A stretch of 64,000 nucleotides of DNA from positions 1,922,001 to 1,986,000 of the forward strand of contig JAGVRJ010000007.1 in assembly GCA_019059635.1 (NCBI GenBank), read 5' to 3'. A program made the position numbers and the translations under genes. Source of the stretch: Proales similis. Its lineage: Eukaryota > Rotifera > Eurotatoria > Ploima > Proalidae. Numbering within the stretch: the first letter of the stretch is position 1; every line of letters begins with the position of its first letter. Positions 35,710 through 44,330 of this stretch are shown piece after piece. The notes under the pieces were generated by a model that worked only from the letters and a program-made list of their open reading frames with translations, ran no database searches and was not told the origin of the DNA.

Positions 35710-36140
35710 TCTTAAATTTTAACGATACCGTCGAGTTCTGAACCGCTTACTTCATGCTCAGAGAGAAAGTTTCTTCAGTGCTGAGCTATCAACACTTGGA
35801 GGCGTGACCGATTTTATTGAGATTTAAATTGTCCGAAGAGTTTTAATTGGCCAAAATTTGACAAATTCTGTTTGATGCCCTTTCGGACATTCAAGCAGCC
35901 GCCCCTGTCAGCCTTCACTCATATCGATCGATAGCCCGGAAAAAGCTCATTAAAAATATCAGCATATTTGAATTCAACTACCATTTAGCTTCGAACCCAA
36001 ATTTTAAAGAAAATCAAAAGAGTTCAAACACATTTGCATGTCAGTCTAAATGCTTTATTAGTTGAAACTGCTTGATTAAGCATTTAAAGTCGATAGCAAC
36101 GCAATAACTGCCACTAATAGTGGAAAGCAAGAGGCAAATC
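35710..36140. other. Spacer between transposase fragment and LRR-TRP gene
   Basis: It contains the 3' UTR of the LRR-TRP gene. A CAGTGCTGAGC motif near 35778, similar in form to Tc1-family element ends, lies about 70 bp before the transposase ORF. No coding sequence is seen. Confidence 0.4.
36054..36059 (-). terminator. Poly(A) signal of the LRR-TRP gene
   Basis: AATAAA on the minus strand, about 82 nt after the stop codon. Confidence 0.55.
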
Positions 36141-39100
36141 TTAAAGTCGAAAAGTACGATCAGAATTCAACGACTCGCCACTGACTTTTAAGCTCCGATT
36201 AAGATCTTTGATAGCTTTCTTGTTCTGATTTTCAATAGTTAACGTGTTTTCTACTTTGAGACGTAATTCGTCGTTCGCTAGTTGGAGCTGCTTTATAAAC
36301 TGCTCCTGTTCCTTTATTCGGTCTTGAATAATGCCGCATACTTCGCTTATCTGCCGCTTGATGTCTTCTATTGTCGTCTCTCGCTTCCTGAGCCTCCTTT
36401 TTCTCACCACCGGCAGGCCGAACAAGTGAAACGAAAGTATTTTAGTGCGTTCCCATAATCGCTCGAATTGACTTCTTTCTCTATCGTCGTCGAGTATTTC
36501 GCTCAGCTTTCGACGGTAGTAGCCTTCATGGTCGAGTACGAATAGACGCTTTATCGGACTTTTTTCAATTTGCCTGAGGACTCGGCGGGAGATAGAACAC
36601 ATCTGACCGAGGGAAGAGGCCCGATTCCACAGCTTGTGACACGTGTCAATGTAATTCAGTTTTAGCACGGCCACTTTCATCTGCCCTTCCTTGAGCACGT
36701 CTTGAACCTCGTCGTTGGCGATCGCAATGAACAAATTAAGCAAATACATTGGCATTAGGAAGACAAAAGCGCAAAATAAAAAATAACTCGGCAGCCTGGT
36801 CCACGTGATCGGATTATCGTCGTCGAAGAACTCGACCGATATCTCGCCCAGCATGAGCGGAAGCGACTTTATGAAAGCCCATGGAAGGTTCAGGGGCAAG
36901 TAGTAAACGTTGAACTCGTCAGGCAGGCTGTTTTGTATTCTGAATGCAAACGTGAAACAAATCAAAGATATGATGAGCACCGGCAAGAGACGCAGCGAGT
37001 TGGAGAACACGTTCTTGAACGCGTAGACGTAAAGGCCAAGATCCCATTTGCTCACTTTGTCAAGTTTGGTAAGAAATATGAAAAAGCTCAGAACCAGTGT
37101 GAACGAGTAGAGAGCCGACTTGGCCAAAAGCAGAAGCCTACTGTAAATAGGCAGCCAAATGGCAAAATGAACAAGCGAAAAGTTGACCAGCTCAGCGACA
37201 TTTTTCCACGAAGTGAAGTAGCCGTACGGCTCGAGAGCAAGTTGAAGAAATTCGATGAAGAAGAAGTAAATGGCCAGCAGGCCGCAGATGATTGAGAGCG
37301 GAAACTGAACGCCAATGTGAGCGTACAGACTGTTGGCAGTGAAAAAAATAAGAAACAAGAGAAATAGAAACAAGTTTCCATAGTAGACGTATCTGAGACC
37401 GTCGTAGACCCAACGTTGCTCAATGTACTCTTTGACAACATCGGCCAGGATCAATGTGCGTCGACCAGACTCGGCGATCAGGCGAAGATTGCTCTTGGAC
37501 GGCGCTAGGTTTCTATAATCGAGCGGATGTCTCACCACCTCTCTGATTGAGTCGAAATTCCTTTCAAAGCAGCCTGCCTCAAGGTCACTCAGTTTTCTTC
37601 TTTTCGCCCTCTTCGTGCTCTCGTCCGCGTCGGGGCTCATCTCAAACGGCTGAAATCGATGAAAATTCTCCAGACAATGGAACACGTAAAGCTTTTTCTG
37701 GCCGTTGCTCGGGGCGTTGGCGCATTTTTCAATTATGTGATGTGTCTCGAACAGAAAATAGCTCGAGTTTAGTATTGCCTCGATGAAGCCGATTATTCGC
37801 TCGCCGACTGAATCGGTGTATTTAAAGTTCATCATCATCAGCAGTCTGGGCTGCTGCTGCAGCTTTGCTGGCAAGTGATCGGACTCGAAGTCAGACAAGT
37901 CTATGAACGCTTCCTCTTCTCTTATGTGCGACACCCTGAACTCTTTCAGGTCGTCGAGAGTCGGAAAAGCTTTGTTGAAGCACAGCTTCAATACAAACCT
38001 CTTGCGCTCGAATTCAACATCATTCGCTTTGAATCCGCTGAACTTTTGCAAGTAGACCAGAAGCGCCTGTCTCAGCTGATTGTAAATATCAATGCCGGTC
38101 GCCGACTCGTTCAGGATCCAGCATTTTGTTGGCTGCTTGCCGCCCAGTTCCTTGAGCTTTTCAGCCAGGCTGCGTTTGTCCAATGTCCAGAACGAAGACA
38201 GGTAGCAGCTGATGAAATGCGAAAAGTACCACTTTTTCGCTTTGATGCTTTCTTTCTCGACGAATCTCTTCAATATTTGCAAATTCTTGGCCAGCATCTC
38301 CGAATGGGCCCAGACAAAGTGCTCGAGCAGGAGCTGGAAGTGCTGGAGACGGCCGTCCATGAAAGCAATCTGGAGATAATCAGAGTAATGACTCAGCTCG
38401 TACTTGACCAGCTGACTTCCGACATTCTCCAAATACGGCCCATCCTCGTTTCTCTTTGTTTTTCTGTTTGCTCGCTTCACAAACGAGCGCTGAAACTGCA
38501 GCACTTTTTGAAGAATGAAATAGGAGCGGAACAACAAATGCAGCATGGTGGTGTTCTGGTAGACAATCGAGGGCAGGTAAGGGTCAGACTTGGTGCAGGT
38601 GTACGCCTCGAGGCGAAAGAGAATGCCGAGAATGAAATCGTCCGGCACCAGCTTGTTCTGAATGAGAAAGTCAAACACGGACGAGTGGTACAAGTACGAG
38701 TTGGGGTGCAGAGGTTGAACAAGAAATTGACGAAAAGCGCGCCCTGCGTCATACAGAGACACTTGATGCTCGAAGCGAGCCCGAATCGACGACAGGTAAA
38801 ACAGAAATATGCTAAAGCCGCACGAGGACGAAGAGTAGAGCTCAAGATCGGCCGAGAACAACGACCGGTACAAGATCTCAGTGTCGAGATGCAGTAAATG
38901 CTTGAGCACAATCACGCTTCCGTGCTTGTTGTAGTTCAAATACGGAAAGTCGTAGACCGGATTGAATGACAGATCGACGTTGCACGAGAGGAAGTTGTAA
39001 ATGCCCTGCGTGACGCCCTTCAGATGATTTTTGGAGAGGCCCAGTTCAGCAAGATTGACGAGCTGGTCAAAGGTGCCGGGCGCGATTTCGTTCAAGTTGT

Positions 39101-41789
39101 TCTGAGACAAGTCGAGTTTGCTCAGTTTTCTCAGTCTATCGAACGTGCCCGGCGCTATTTCGCTCAGCTGATTCTTGGACAAGTCAAGTTCAGTGAGTTG
39201 AGAGAGCTTGTCGAACGAGCCCGCAACGATTTCGGTGATGAAGTTGTTGCCCAGCTGCAAAGTGGTCAGCTCGTCCAGCAAGTCGAACGTGCCGAGCGCA
39301 ATCTCGCTCAAATGGTTGTGTCTCAAGTACAAACGCTTCAGCTTGGTCAGTCTTCTCAACAGACGAGGCGGAATACGGGCCAGTTGGTTCTTGGAAAAGT
39401 CGAGCTCAGTTAGCTTGAGGAGACTGTCCAGAGTGCCGGGCGCGATCACGCTCAGCTCGTTCTGAGACACACTCAGGTGAGTTAAATTGGTCAGCTTTGA
39501 GAACGTTCTCGTTGAAATAGATCGCAGCTGATTCTGCGTGAGCAAAAGAACCGACAGTTTGGACAGATGGTCGAAGCTGCCCGGCGCTATTTTACTCAAC
39601 TGGTTGTTGGACAAGCTCAGCTCGGTGAGACTCGTAAGCCAGTTGAATATTCCGTTCTCAACCGACCTCAGTCGATTCTGCGACAAATACAAAATGGACA
39701 GCTTTTCAAGTTGATCAAACAGGCCAGGCGAGAGCTCGCTCAGATTGTTCTGTGACAGGCCGAGCTCGGTCAAATTGCTCAAGTGCTTGAAATTGCCCGG
39801 CTCGATCGCGTTTATTTGATTCTGGGACAGATAAAGCTGGCGCAGATTAGAGAGACTTGCGAACATGTCCGCCGAGACCGCTGTCAGCTTGTTCTGCGAC
39901 AGGTGCAGTTCTTCGAGGCTGTGCAGCTGGGCGAACAGACCAGGCGATACGTCGCTGAGCTGATTCTGCCACAAGTAGAGTTTCTTCAGGCTCGTTTGTC
40001 TGTAGAATGCGAGCCAATGAATGTCTCTCAGCTGATTCTTGGACAAGTCGAGTTTGACGAGTTTTATCTGCTTGTCCAAGGTACCCTGCTCGATGCAGCT
40101 CAACTGATTCTGCGACAAGTCAAGAGCCGTCAGATTGACCAAGCTGACGAACGCTTGCTCGCTTATGTCGCGGAGTTGGTTTTTAGACAAGTCGAGCTCG
40201 TCCAGATTGACAAGGTCATTGAAATAAGTGTCGGCCACTTGCTCGAGCAGATTCTCCGAAAGATTCAACTCGAACAAGTTGAGCTTGGATTCAAACAGGC
40301 CGACCGGAATGTTGCAGATGCGATTCTGGCCAAGATTCAGTTTGCGCAAGTCTCTGAGGCTCTGGAAAGTGGCAGGCAGCAACTCGGATAGCTGATTTTG
40401 CGACAAGTCGAGTTCGTCGAGATTTCCAAGCTTGTCGAATAAAATCGGATAGAGATGGACCAGTCGATTTTGTCTGAGACTTAGCTTGACGAGTTTTGGG
40501 TTCCTTTCAAACAAATCAGGCGCGATCTCATTGAGTTCATTTTGAGACAAATCGAGCTCGGCCAGATTTGTCAATGGCCTGAATAGGCTGGCAGCAATCT
40601 CACTCAGTCGGTTGGCCGATAGATCCAGCTGCGTGAGGTTTTTCAAGTCAACGAACAAGCCGGGTTCAAGCCAGCGGAGGAGATTGTTAGAAAGCAGAAG
40701 CTCTCTGAGGCCAAGCAGTTGACGGAAACTGGCGCGATAGAGCTCCTCGAGATGATTGTGCGATAGATTCAGTCTGTTGAGCATGAGCAGGCCATCGAAG
40801 CTCTTGGACACAATCGAGCACAGCTGATTCGCTTCCAAGTCGAGCTCGGTCAAGCTGAACAAGCTTTGAAATGTGAGTTGCTCGATTCGCACCAGCTGAT
40901 TGTTGCCGAGGTAGAGTTCGACGAGTGCGATCTGCTTGGAGAAGAGGCTCTCTTCAACGCGCTTGAGTCGATTGAACGAGAGATCAAGTCGGCAAAGACC
41001 GACCAGACAGTTGAAGGCGTCCGATTCGATTTGCTCGAGTCGATTGTGCGACAGGTCTAGCACTTTCAACTTTGTCAGGTCAGCGAGAAGAGCTGACGAA
41101 ATCTGACTGAGTCGATTATTGGACAAGTCCAAGCTGGTCAATGCGCTCAATTCGGCCAGGAGACCAGCATCGGCACTCTCCAGCTTATTGTTGTTCAGCC
41201 TTATGCTTCTCAGGGCGCGATTCTGCTCGAATAGAGCAACAGGTAAAGACCGCAGTCGATTGTAAGACAAATTCAAATCTGCTAAGTTGACCATCTGGTT
41301 CAGAGTGTCGCTCGCTAGGCCGCCCAGTTCGTTGAAAGATAAGTCGAGTTTGGTCAAGCTTGTCAACTTGCACAGAGCAGCTGGATCAATCGCCTTCAGG
41401 TAGTTGTTCGAGAGATTCAGCTCTTTCAAGTTGGCCAAACTGTCAAATGTTCCCACGGCCACTCTCTCCAGTCTGTTCTGGCTCAAATCTAGCTCGGTCA
41501 AGTAGTGCAACGTCTGAAAGGCGTTCGCTTTGATTTCACTTATCCGGTTTCTGTCGAGCAAAAGTATTGAAAAGTTGCTGCCCAACTCAAAAAGGCCTCC
41601 GTCGATAGAAGTGAGCTGATTGACCGATAGAACAAGTTTGGTTAAATTGGGCAGCGCGTCGAAAGCGCCTCTCTCTATTCTCTCGATGCCTTGGCCGGTC
41701 AAATTAAGCTCTATGCAGTAAACTGAGCTCTCGTCCAGGCCATAGGTTTTGGCTAGAAGCTCTCGGCTAAGAGTATTTTCAGACGACAT
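36141..41789 (-). CDS. LRR-TRP: leucine-rich-repeat array fused to a TRPA-like channel
   Basis: A single intronless ORF of 1882 residues with a true ATG and no signal peptide, so the N terminus should be cytosolic as in TRP channels. Residues about 21-934 are 38 consecutive leucine-rich repeats, almost all exactly 24 residues (LTELDLSQNQLSEIAPGTFD type). Residues about 950-1440 match no domain I know. The pre-S1 motif LRLIAESGRRTLILADVV / KEYIEQRWVYDGLRY resembles TRPA. S1-S6 span about 1467-1692, with pore helix and filter AFIKSLPLMLGEISVEFF and S6 YLLNLFIAIANDEVQDV, both TRPA-like. A basic C terminus ends in a coiled coil at about 1785-1865. It is probably a cation channel whose cytosolic sensor is an LRR solenoid instead of ankyrin repeats. 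Ligand or stimulus is unknown. Confidence 0.9.
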   Translation of the reverse strand: MSSENTLSRELLAKTYGLDESSVYCIELNLTGQGIERIERGAFDALPNLTKLVLSVNQLTSIDGGLFELGSNFSILLLDRNRISEIKANAFQTLHYLTELDLSQNRLERVAVGTFDSLANLKELNLSNNYLKAIDPAALCKLTSLTKLDLSFNELGGLASDTLNQMVNLADLNLSYNRLRSLPVALFEQNRALRSIRLNNNKLESADAGLLAELSALTSLDLSNNRLSQISSALLADLTKLKVLDLSHNRLEQIESDAFNCLVGLCRLDLSFNRLKRVEESLFSKQIALVELYLGNNQLVRIEQLTFQSLFSLTELDLEANQLCSIVSKSFDGLLMLNRLNLSHNHLEELYRASFRQLLGLRELLLSNNLLRWLEPGLFVDLKNLTQLDLSANRLSEIAASLFRPLTNLAELDLSQNELNEIAPDLFERNPKLVKLSLRQNRLVHLYPILFDKLGNLDELDLSQNQLSELLPATFQSLRDLRKLNLGQNRICNIPVGLFESKLNLFELNLSENLLEQVADTYFNDLVNLDELDLSKNQLRDISEQAFVSLVNLTALDLSQNQLSCIEQGTLDKQIKLVKLDLSKNQLRDIHWLAFYRQTSLKKLYLWQNQLSDVSPGLFAQLHSLEELHLSQNKLTAVSADMFASLSNLRQLYLSQNQINAIEPGNFKHLSNLTELGLSQNNLSELSPGLFDQLEKLSILYLSQNRLRSVENGIFNWLTSLTELSLSNNQLSKIAPGSFDHLSKLSVLLLTQNQLRSISTRTFSKLTNLTHLSVSQNELSVIAPGTLDSLLKLTELDFSKNQLARIPPRLLRRLTKLKRLYLRHNHLSEIALGTFDLLDELTTLQLGNNFITEIVAGSFDKLSQLTELDLSKNQLSEIAPGTFDRLRKLSKLDLSQNNLNEIAPGTFDQLVNLAELGLSKNHLKGVTQGIYNFLSCNVDLSFNPVYDFPYLNYNKHGSVIVLKHLLHLDTEILYRSLFSADLELYSSSSCGFSIFLFYLSSIRARFEHQVSLYDAGRAFRQFLVQPLHPNSYLYHSSVFDFLIQNKLVPDDFILGILFRLEAYTCTKSDPYLPSIVYQNTTMLHLLFRSYFILQKVLQFQRSFVKRANRKTKRNEDGPYLENVGSQLVKYELSHYSDYLQIAFMDGRLQHFQLLLEHFVWAHSEMLAKNLQILKRFVEKESIKAKKWYFSHFISCYLSSFWTLDKRSLAEKLKELGGKQPTKCWILNESATGIDIYNQLRQALLVYLQKFSGFKANDVEFERKRFVLKLCFNKAFPTLDDLKEFRVSHIREEEAFIDLSDFESDHLPAKLQQQPRLLMMMNFKYTDSVGERIIGFIEAILNSSYFLFETHHIIEKCANAPSNGQKKLYVFHCLENFHRFQPFEMSPDADESTKRAKRRKLSDLEAGCFERNFDSIREVVRHPLDYRNLAPSKSNLRLIAESGRRTLILADVVKEYIEQRWVYDGLRYVYYGNLFLFLLFLIFFTANSLYAHIGVQFPLSIICGLLAIYFFFIEFLQLALEPYGYFTSWKNVAELVNFSLVHFAIWLPIYSRLLLLAKSALYSFTLVLSFFIFLTKLDKVSKWDLGLYVYAFKNVFSNSLRLLPVLIISLICFTFAFRIQNSLPDEFNVYYLPLNLPWAFIKSLPLMLGEISVEFFDDDNPITWTRLPSYFLFCAFVFLMPMYLLNLFIAIANDEVQDVLKEGQMKVAVLKLNYIDTCHKLWNRASSLGQMCSISRRVLRQIEKSPIKRLFVLDHEGYYRRKLSEILDDDRERSQFERLWERTKILSFHLFGLPVVRKRRLRKRETTIEDIKRQISEVCGIIQDRIKEQEQFIKQLQLANDELRLKVENTLTIENQNKKAIKDLNRSLKVSGESLNSDRTFRL
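38988..41729 (-). repeat. 72-bp coding tandem array (38 leucine-rich repeats)
   Basis: The DNA is built of 72-bp units, each encoding one 24-residue LRR with the core LxxLxLSxNxLxxI and a Phe near the end (GTFDxL). Units around 39060-39200 are most alike (EIAPGTFDRL and EIAPGTFDQL in adjacent repeats), suggesting recent duplication or gene conversion at the 3' end of the array. No unit is interrupted by a stop or frameshift. Confidence 0.9.
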
Positions 41790-42235
41790 TGCAAGTCTAT
41801 TTCTTGAGTTTGAAGAATGCAGCTCGAGATCGGCCTATTTAAAACCATTTCAAGTCCTTGGGGACAACCAACTCGCGCTATTCTCTCTAAACTATCCTCA
41901 ACTCTGCAACAATAACTTTCCAGGCAAGAGCCTGATCCTCTAGAGGCCTTAGCTGAGCACCTGACAAGCGAACGGTGTCGATTCAAATTCAAGCGATCTT
42001 CTGCCTATTTACCTGAGAGCGATTCCCAATTGAGCATTCCGATCTGAATGCAAACAGAAGGTAAAAACAGCAATTTTAAGCAAGCTCTGGCGGCGGCCCC
42101 GTCGGGACCAAACTTTTGATTCAATAAAGACCGTCTTTACAACTGACTCAATATTACGGCACGCATGATCATCATGAGAAGGCAAACTCGAGCCAGAAGG
42201 AGCGAAACCCAGCTCAAAGAGCGTTGAAGCGAGCG
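41790..42235. other. Spacer between LRR-TRP and the first dematin-like gene
   Basis: About 450 bp that hold the LRR-TRP promoter and the 3' flank of the headpiece gene. No other gene is seen. Confidence 0.5.
41836..41843 (-). promoter_or_regulatory. TATA-like box of the LRR-TRP gene
   Basis: TTTAAATA on the minus strand, 47 bp before the start codon. A weak match, supported only by position. Confidence 0.3.
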
Positions 42236-42241
42236 TTTATT
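42236..42241 (-). terminator. Poly(A) signal of the short headpiece gene
   Basis: AATAAA on the minus strand, 40 nt after the stop codon. Confidence 0.55.
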
Positions 42242-42280
42242 AGAAATATCAAATCGGTTTTTGTTCACGGATCGCGTCAT

Positions 42281-43085
42281 CTAGAAGAGATGCTTCTGCT
42301 TTTTAAGGGCCGCCTGCTCCCATTCTCTGAGGCCGTAGAACTCGGTGCGGTCTAGACCGTCGAACACTCGACAAAATTCTTCCTCAGACAGATAGCTCTT
42401 GAGTTTTGGAATCGTTTGAGAATCAGAGCGTTTAGGATCAAGAGCGAGCAGCTACCTCAAGTTTGCTCCGGTTAACTTCACTCGGCAGTCTCTGGCCGAT
42501 GTCTCTTCTTAGCACTTGATAAGCAAAGTGCTTTGAACCGAGAATTGAGAAGATTAAGAAGCGATTGGAGGCAAACTGAAGAATTACTTGGCTCCGAGTC
42601 GAGTTGCAATCTTTGCCGTCCACACGCACTCTTTTGAACGCCTCGTCTCGATCGACGAATCGAGAGGGCGATGCGAACGACGGCGATTTGAAGCGAGTCG
42701 GTATTTTAGGCTCAAAGTCAGCGTTGGGGCTTCTTGACGCCAGCCACGGATTTAGATCACCGTCAGAGTGAGAATGGCTGCAGACGGGCCGGTTCTCGCC
42801 TTTGGCCGGAGCGTCTTCGAAAATCTTTAGAATTGAACCAGCCATCGATGAGTCGGGTATCAGCTGCTTTAATGCGGCGATAAACTTGGCTAAAGCTGGA
42901 TCGGGCTCGCTCACAGAGGCATGATTCACGGCCTGTGAGTAGCTGAGCTCGGCCAGCTCGTCACTTACTTGGTAGATCGACGGCGGCCGAAATAGATTCG
43001 AGTGAGCTGGGCAACGAGGCTCCAGTCCTCTGATAAGATACGACTCGGCGTTGTTTAGAAAGCCGGCATCGTATGCACTGGCCAT
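42281..43085 (-). CDS. Dematin-like villin-headpiece protein, short paralogue
   Basis: Three exons, 42588-43085, 42456-42530 and 42281-42397; 229 residues. The C terminus is a villin headpiece: LPSEVNRSKLESYLSEEEFC, then VFDGLDRTEFYGLREWEQAA and the final LKKQKHLF. This fold binds F-actin in villin, dematin and ABLIM. The N terminus (FLNNAESYLIRGLEP, then SRSPNADFEPKIPTRFKSP) matches equivalent segments of the larger gene at 44331-46531, so the two are tandem duplicates. No LIM domain is present. The first intron is 57 bp, a multiple of three with no in-frame stop, so retention would add 19 residues. The start at 43085 (MASAYDAGF) is the first ATG of the frame. Confidence 0.85.
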
Positions 43086-44330
43086 TGCGTATGATTCAGA
43101 ATAGGAGAGACAGCAAAACAAGTGAAATGATTGATATTTTATTGCACAACACCTAGGCAGCAAGAGACAAGCAGCGGCCGCTTGACGATCATCACCACCT
43201 ATCTGCACTCGGGCTCCTTATCTTATCACCATCCTTGTTTTACTACGTTATTCGCGCACGCCGTCAAGTGGTTGCTCATTTAAAATGTCGCTCGCTCTAA
43301 AGCGACATTGCAATCACCATCTCCATTACTCGTCTACAAGCAAGCAATTATTCGTCGCCGACAGCATTCCCGGGCCGCTCGACAGTCAATCAGCTGATTA
43401 GAATATAATTGAGCGACGATTCCACCGTCATTGCTTGTGCGTGTGTGTGCTTCTTATCTCATCGGGACCGTTCCGTCAACTTGCCCAATTAGCCTCGCCT
43501 TGATTTGCACTCGCTTGCTCATCTATCATGAAAATTATGATTTAGAGTTGAATCCAGTCGCACAACTGAATCGAGTCAATTCAAGAGAAGCGTCTTTATT
43601 TTTTTCAATCATAAGTTTATTTTTGTTTATTTTTGTCTGTTGTTTTGTGTAGCGCGCATTAATTTTGATTGGATTTGAGAATTGTGAGATTTAATTGTGG
43701 GCATGTCGGGTAAATGCGTATTGCCAGTTGCGAAGAGAAGCCGGAGTAAGCGAAACAAGCAAACGCAGATAGAGCAGGGAACCTAAAAGAAATGAGGAGA
43801 CGGCCAACAAGAAGATCAATGTGGTGATGGAAGAAGAAGGAAGCAAGATGCGAAGAGGACCGAAGAAGAAGAGAGCTGATAAAATCCGACTCAATAAATG
43901 CTAAGATTGGAGAGCAGTTCAGCGGCAGGCCGACCGGTCTTGAAATACGCGCAATGCTCAAAAATATTAAAATAAACGAAGCGTAACTTGACAATAGCGT
44001 GACAGTTGGAGCTGGCCTAAAAATGGAGAAAATGAAACTAAAAGCCTGTTCACCAGAGCCGTATGAGGAGATCGTTGAAGCAACGATATCCGAGAAAGAA
44101 TCGAGCGATTCTTTCACTTTGTGTTGATTAATAAACACGCAAGTAATGGAAAAGAGGACCAACTTTGTGGTTCTCTTTTCTTGTCCAATTTTGTTTTTGT
44201 TTTTGTCATTTTGGTCAAGTGCAGGCGAATAAAGATGACACGAAACACGATTGAAAGAGAAAGAGTGACAGACAGCCAGAGAGAGAGAGAGATAGAAAGA
44301 GATTTTTCGGTTAAATGAGAAAAGCATGAA
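43086..44330. other. Spacer between the two dematin-like genes
   Basis: It holds the 3' UTR of the larger gene and the promoter of the shorter one. A 222-codon open frame on the minus strand (43659-44327) is rich in Ser, Phe, Leu and Ile from low-complexity DNA and shows no domain, so I do not call it a gene. Confidence 0.5.

Noticed and set aside
35355..35785. TTCAGTGCT copies as transposon ends
   Set aside because: The two copies are direct, not inverted, and no TA target duplication is evident, so they do not define a Tc1 element.
39024..40391. Long plus-strand frames (129 and 202 codons) opposite the LRR gene
   Set aside because: They are antisense shadows of the 72-bp repeat, which keeps one antisense frame open by periodicity.
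43659..44327. 222-codon open frame on the minus strand
   Set aside because: It lies in the 3' UTR of the long headpiece gene, is made of Ser/Phe/Leu/Ile from purine-rich low-complexity DNA, and shows no domain.
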